DNA of 64,000 nucleotides from the NCBI RefSeq assembly GCF_030817015.1, contig NZ_JAUSYS010000001.1, positions 1,736,001 to 1,800,000 on the forward strand. Reading direction: 5' to 3'. Positions 63,457 to 64,000 of the stretch are shown here, piece by piece. This stretch comes from Arthrobacter sp. V1I7. GTDB taxonomy: Bacteria; Actinomycetota; Actinomycetes; Actinomycetales; Micrococcaceae. A program made the position numbers and the translations under genes. Numbering within the stretch: position 1 is the stretch's first letter; each line of letters starts with the position of its first letter. The notes beneath the pieces were generated by a model. The model was not told the DNA's origin, searched no databases, and saw nothing but the letters and a program-made list of their open reading frames with translations.

Positions 63457-63494
63457 GGAACGGCCCCGCACGCCGAGGCGTGCGGGGCCGTTCC
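63457..63494. terminator. 18-bp perfect hairpin between GH16 gene and rnz
   Basis: GGAACGGCCCCGCACGCC (63457-63474) pairs perfectly with 63477-63494. It is 36 bp beyond the GH16 stop on the minus strand and upstream of the rnz start, so it most likely terminates the GH16 transcript. Confidence 0.8.
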
Positions 63495-63529
63495 CCTCCG
63501 TCAATAGCAACGGGCGGAGTCGGTGTTCT

Positions 63530-64000
63530 CTACTTGTAGACGCGAACCCAGTCGACCTGCATCTCGGATGGCTTCGTGGCGGATCCGTCAGGGAACCAGT
63601 CGAGCTGCAGCGTCTGGTGCATGCCCACGGTGGGCTGGTGCGCCGGGTTGGTGTCGCTGAAGGTCTTCACTCCGTCGATGTACCCGGTGATGCCGGCCGG
63701 GGTCCACTCCACGGCGTAGTTGTGCCACTGGGTGCTGTCGACAGGCTTTGCCGCGTGGGTCTGGAAATCCTTGCCATCGCACTCGTAGTGCAGGAAGAAC
63801 TTCATCATGGACGTGTCCGTACTGCTTTCGGCATAGTCGATTTCGGCACAGTTGGGCGACGAGTTGTCATTCGGCCAGAGGATCAGGACCGGGTGGTACT
63901 CCGGGTCCCGATCGTTGGTCCTCATGCGGGTTTCCCAGCGGCCGTACTTCTGCTGGGCAAACTTGGCGGACATGCCGCCCGTGGTGCCGGCGGCGTCACC
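63530..64000 (-). CDS. glycoside hydrolase family 16 protein, partial
   Basis: The C-terminal 156 residues of a GH16 jelly-roll glycanase, running off the window edge. The catalytic motif appears as EIDYAESSTDTSM (EXDXXE type), with LHYECDGKDFQTH, WHNYAVEWTPAGITGYIDGV and the final strand MQVDWVRVYK. GH16 enzymes hydrolyse beta-1,3/1,4-glucans, agar or carrageenan. The N-terminal part, including any signal peptide or carbohydrate-binding domain, lies beyond position 64000. Confidence 0.88.
   Translation of the reverse strand, partial: GDAAGTTGGMSAKFAQQKYGRWETRMRTNDRDPEYHPVLILWPNDNSSPNCAEIDYAESSTDTSMMKFFLHYECDGKDFQTHAAKPVDSTQWHNYAVEWTPAGITGYIDGVKTFSDTNPAHQPTVGMHQTLQLDWFPDGSATKPSEMQVDWVRVYK

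Overview
This 64 kb window is chromosomal DNA of a high-GC Gram-positive bacterium, most likely an actinobacterium of the Arthrobacter/Pseudarthrobacter group (Micrococcaceae). The basis is strong G/C third-position bias, a DUF664-type mycothiol S-transferase-like protein, a TNT-type necrotising toxin remnant, a fused oligopeptide-type permease/ATPase, frequent GTG starts and ATGA/GTGA gene overlaps. No rRNA, tRNA, CRISPR array or replication origin was seen.

Layout. 0.1-7.4 kb: a frameshifted pRiA4b ORF-3-type gene, a two-component system, and a MacB-type ABC exporter with its PadR regulator. 7.4-12 kb: an orphan Xre/MbcA-like protein, then an MHS transporter and M20 amidohydrolase divergent from a double-HTH AsnC regulator. 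12-32.5 kb: a large sugar-acid catabolic island. It holds two LacI regulators, two pairs of TIM-barrel isomerase and Gfo/Idh/MocA oxidoreductase, a complete family-5 ABC importer, glucuronate isomerase, a fructuronate reductase-type enzyme, beta-glucuronidase, a GPH symporter, mannonate dehydratase and a gluconokinase. 32.5-35.1 kb: methionine importer metNIQ. 35-43.7 kb: small housekeeping and stress genes, an EamA exporter with its TetR regulator, hypotheticals and a PhoD phosphatase. 43.8-46 kb: a decayed TNT toxin with an array of immunity genes. 46-53 kb: amino acid permease, penicillin-binding protein, a broken luciferase-like monooxygenase, an AAA ATPase and a small secreted protein. 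53.3-54.5 kb: a complete IS630-type insertion sequence. 54.5-64 kb: small hypotheticals, a cystine/amino acid ABC importer, a LuxR regulator with a methyltransferase, a CPBP-like membrane protein, RNase Z and a partial GH16 glycanase.

How the island works together. Four near-identical LacI-type palindromes (13322, 15424, 24230, 27212) sit in front of four transcription units. In each, the right half-site appears to serve as the -35 element, so one or both LacI proteins probably gate the whole 17 kb block. Glucuronides entering by the ABC or GPH transporter would be cut by GusA; glucuronate then goes through UxaC, the UxuB-like reductase and ManD to 2-keto-3-deoxygluconate. The two isomerase/oxidoreductase pairs suggest a second, oxidative way of handling glycosides. 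KDG kinase and KDPG aldolase are not in the window.

Several genes (pRiA4b ORF-3, TNT toxin, second immunity pair, LLM monooxygenase) carry single-base shifts in or near short G, C or A runs. These may be real decay or sequencing error.
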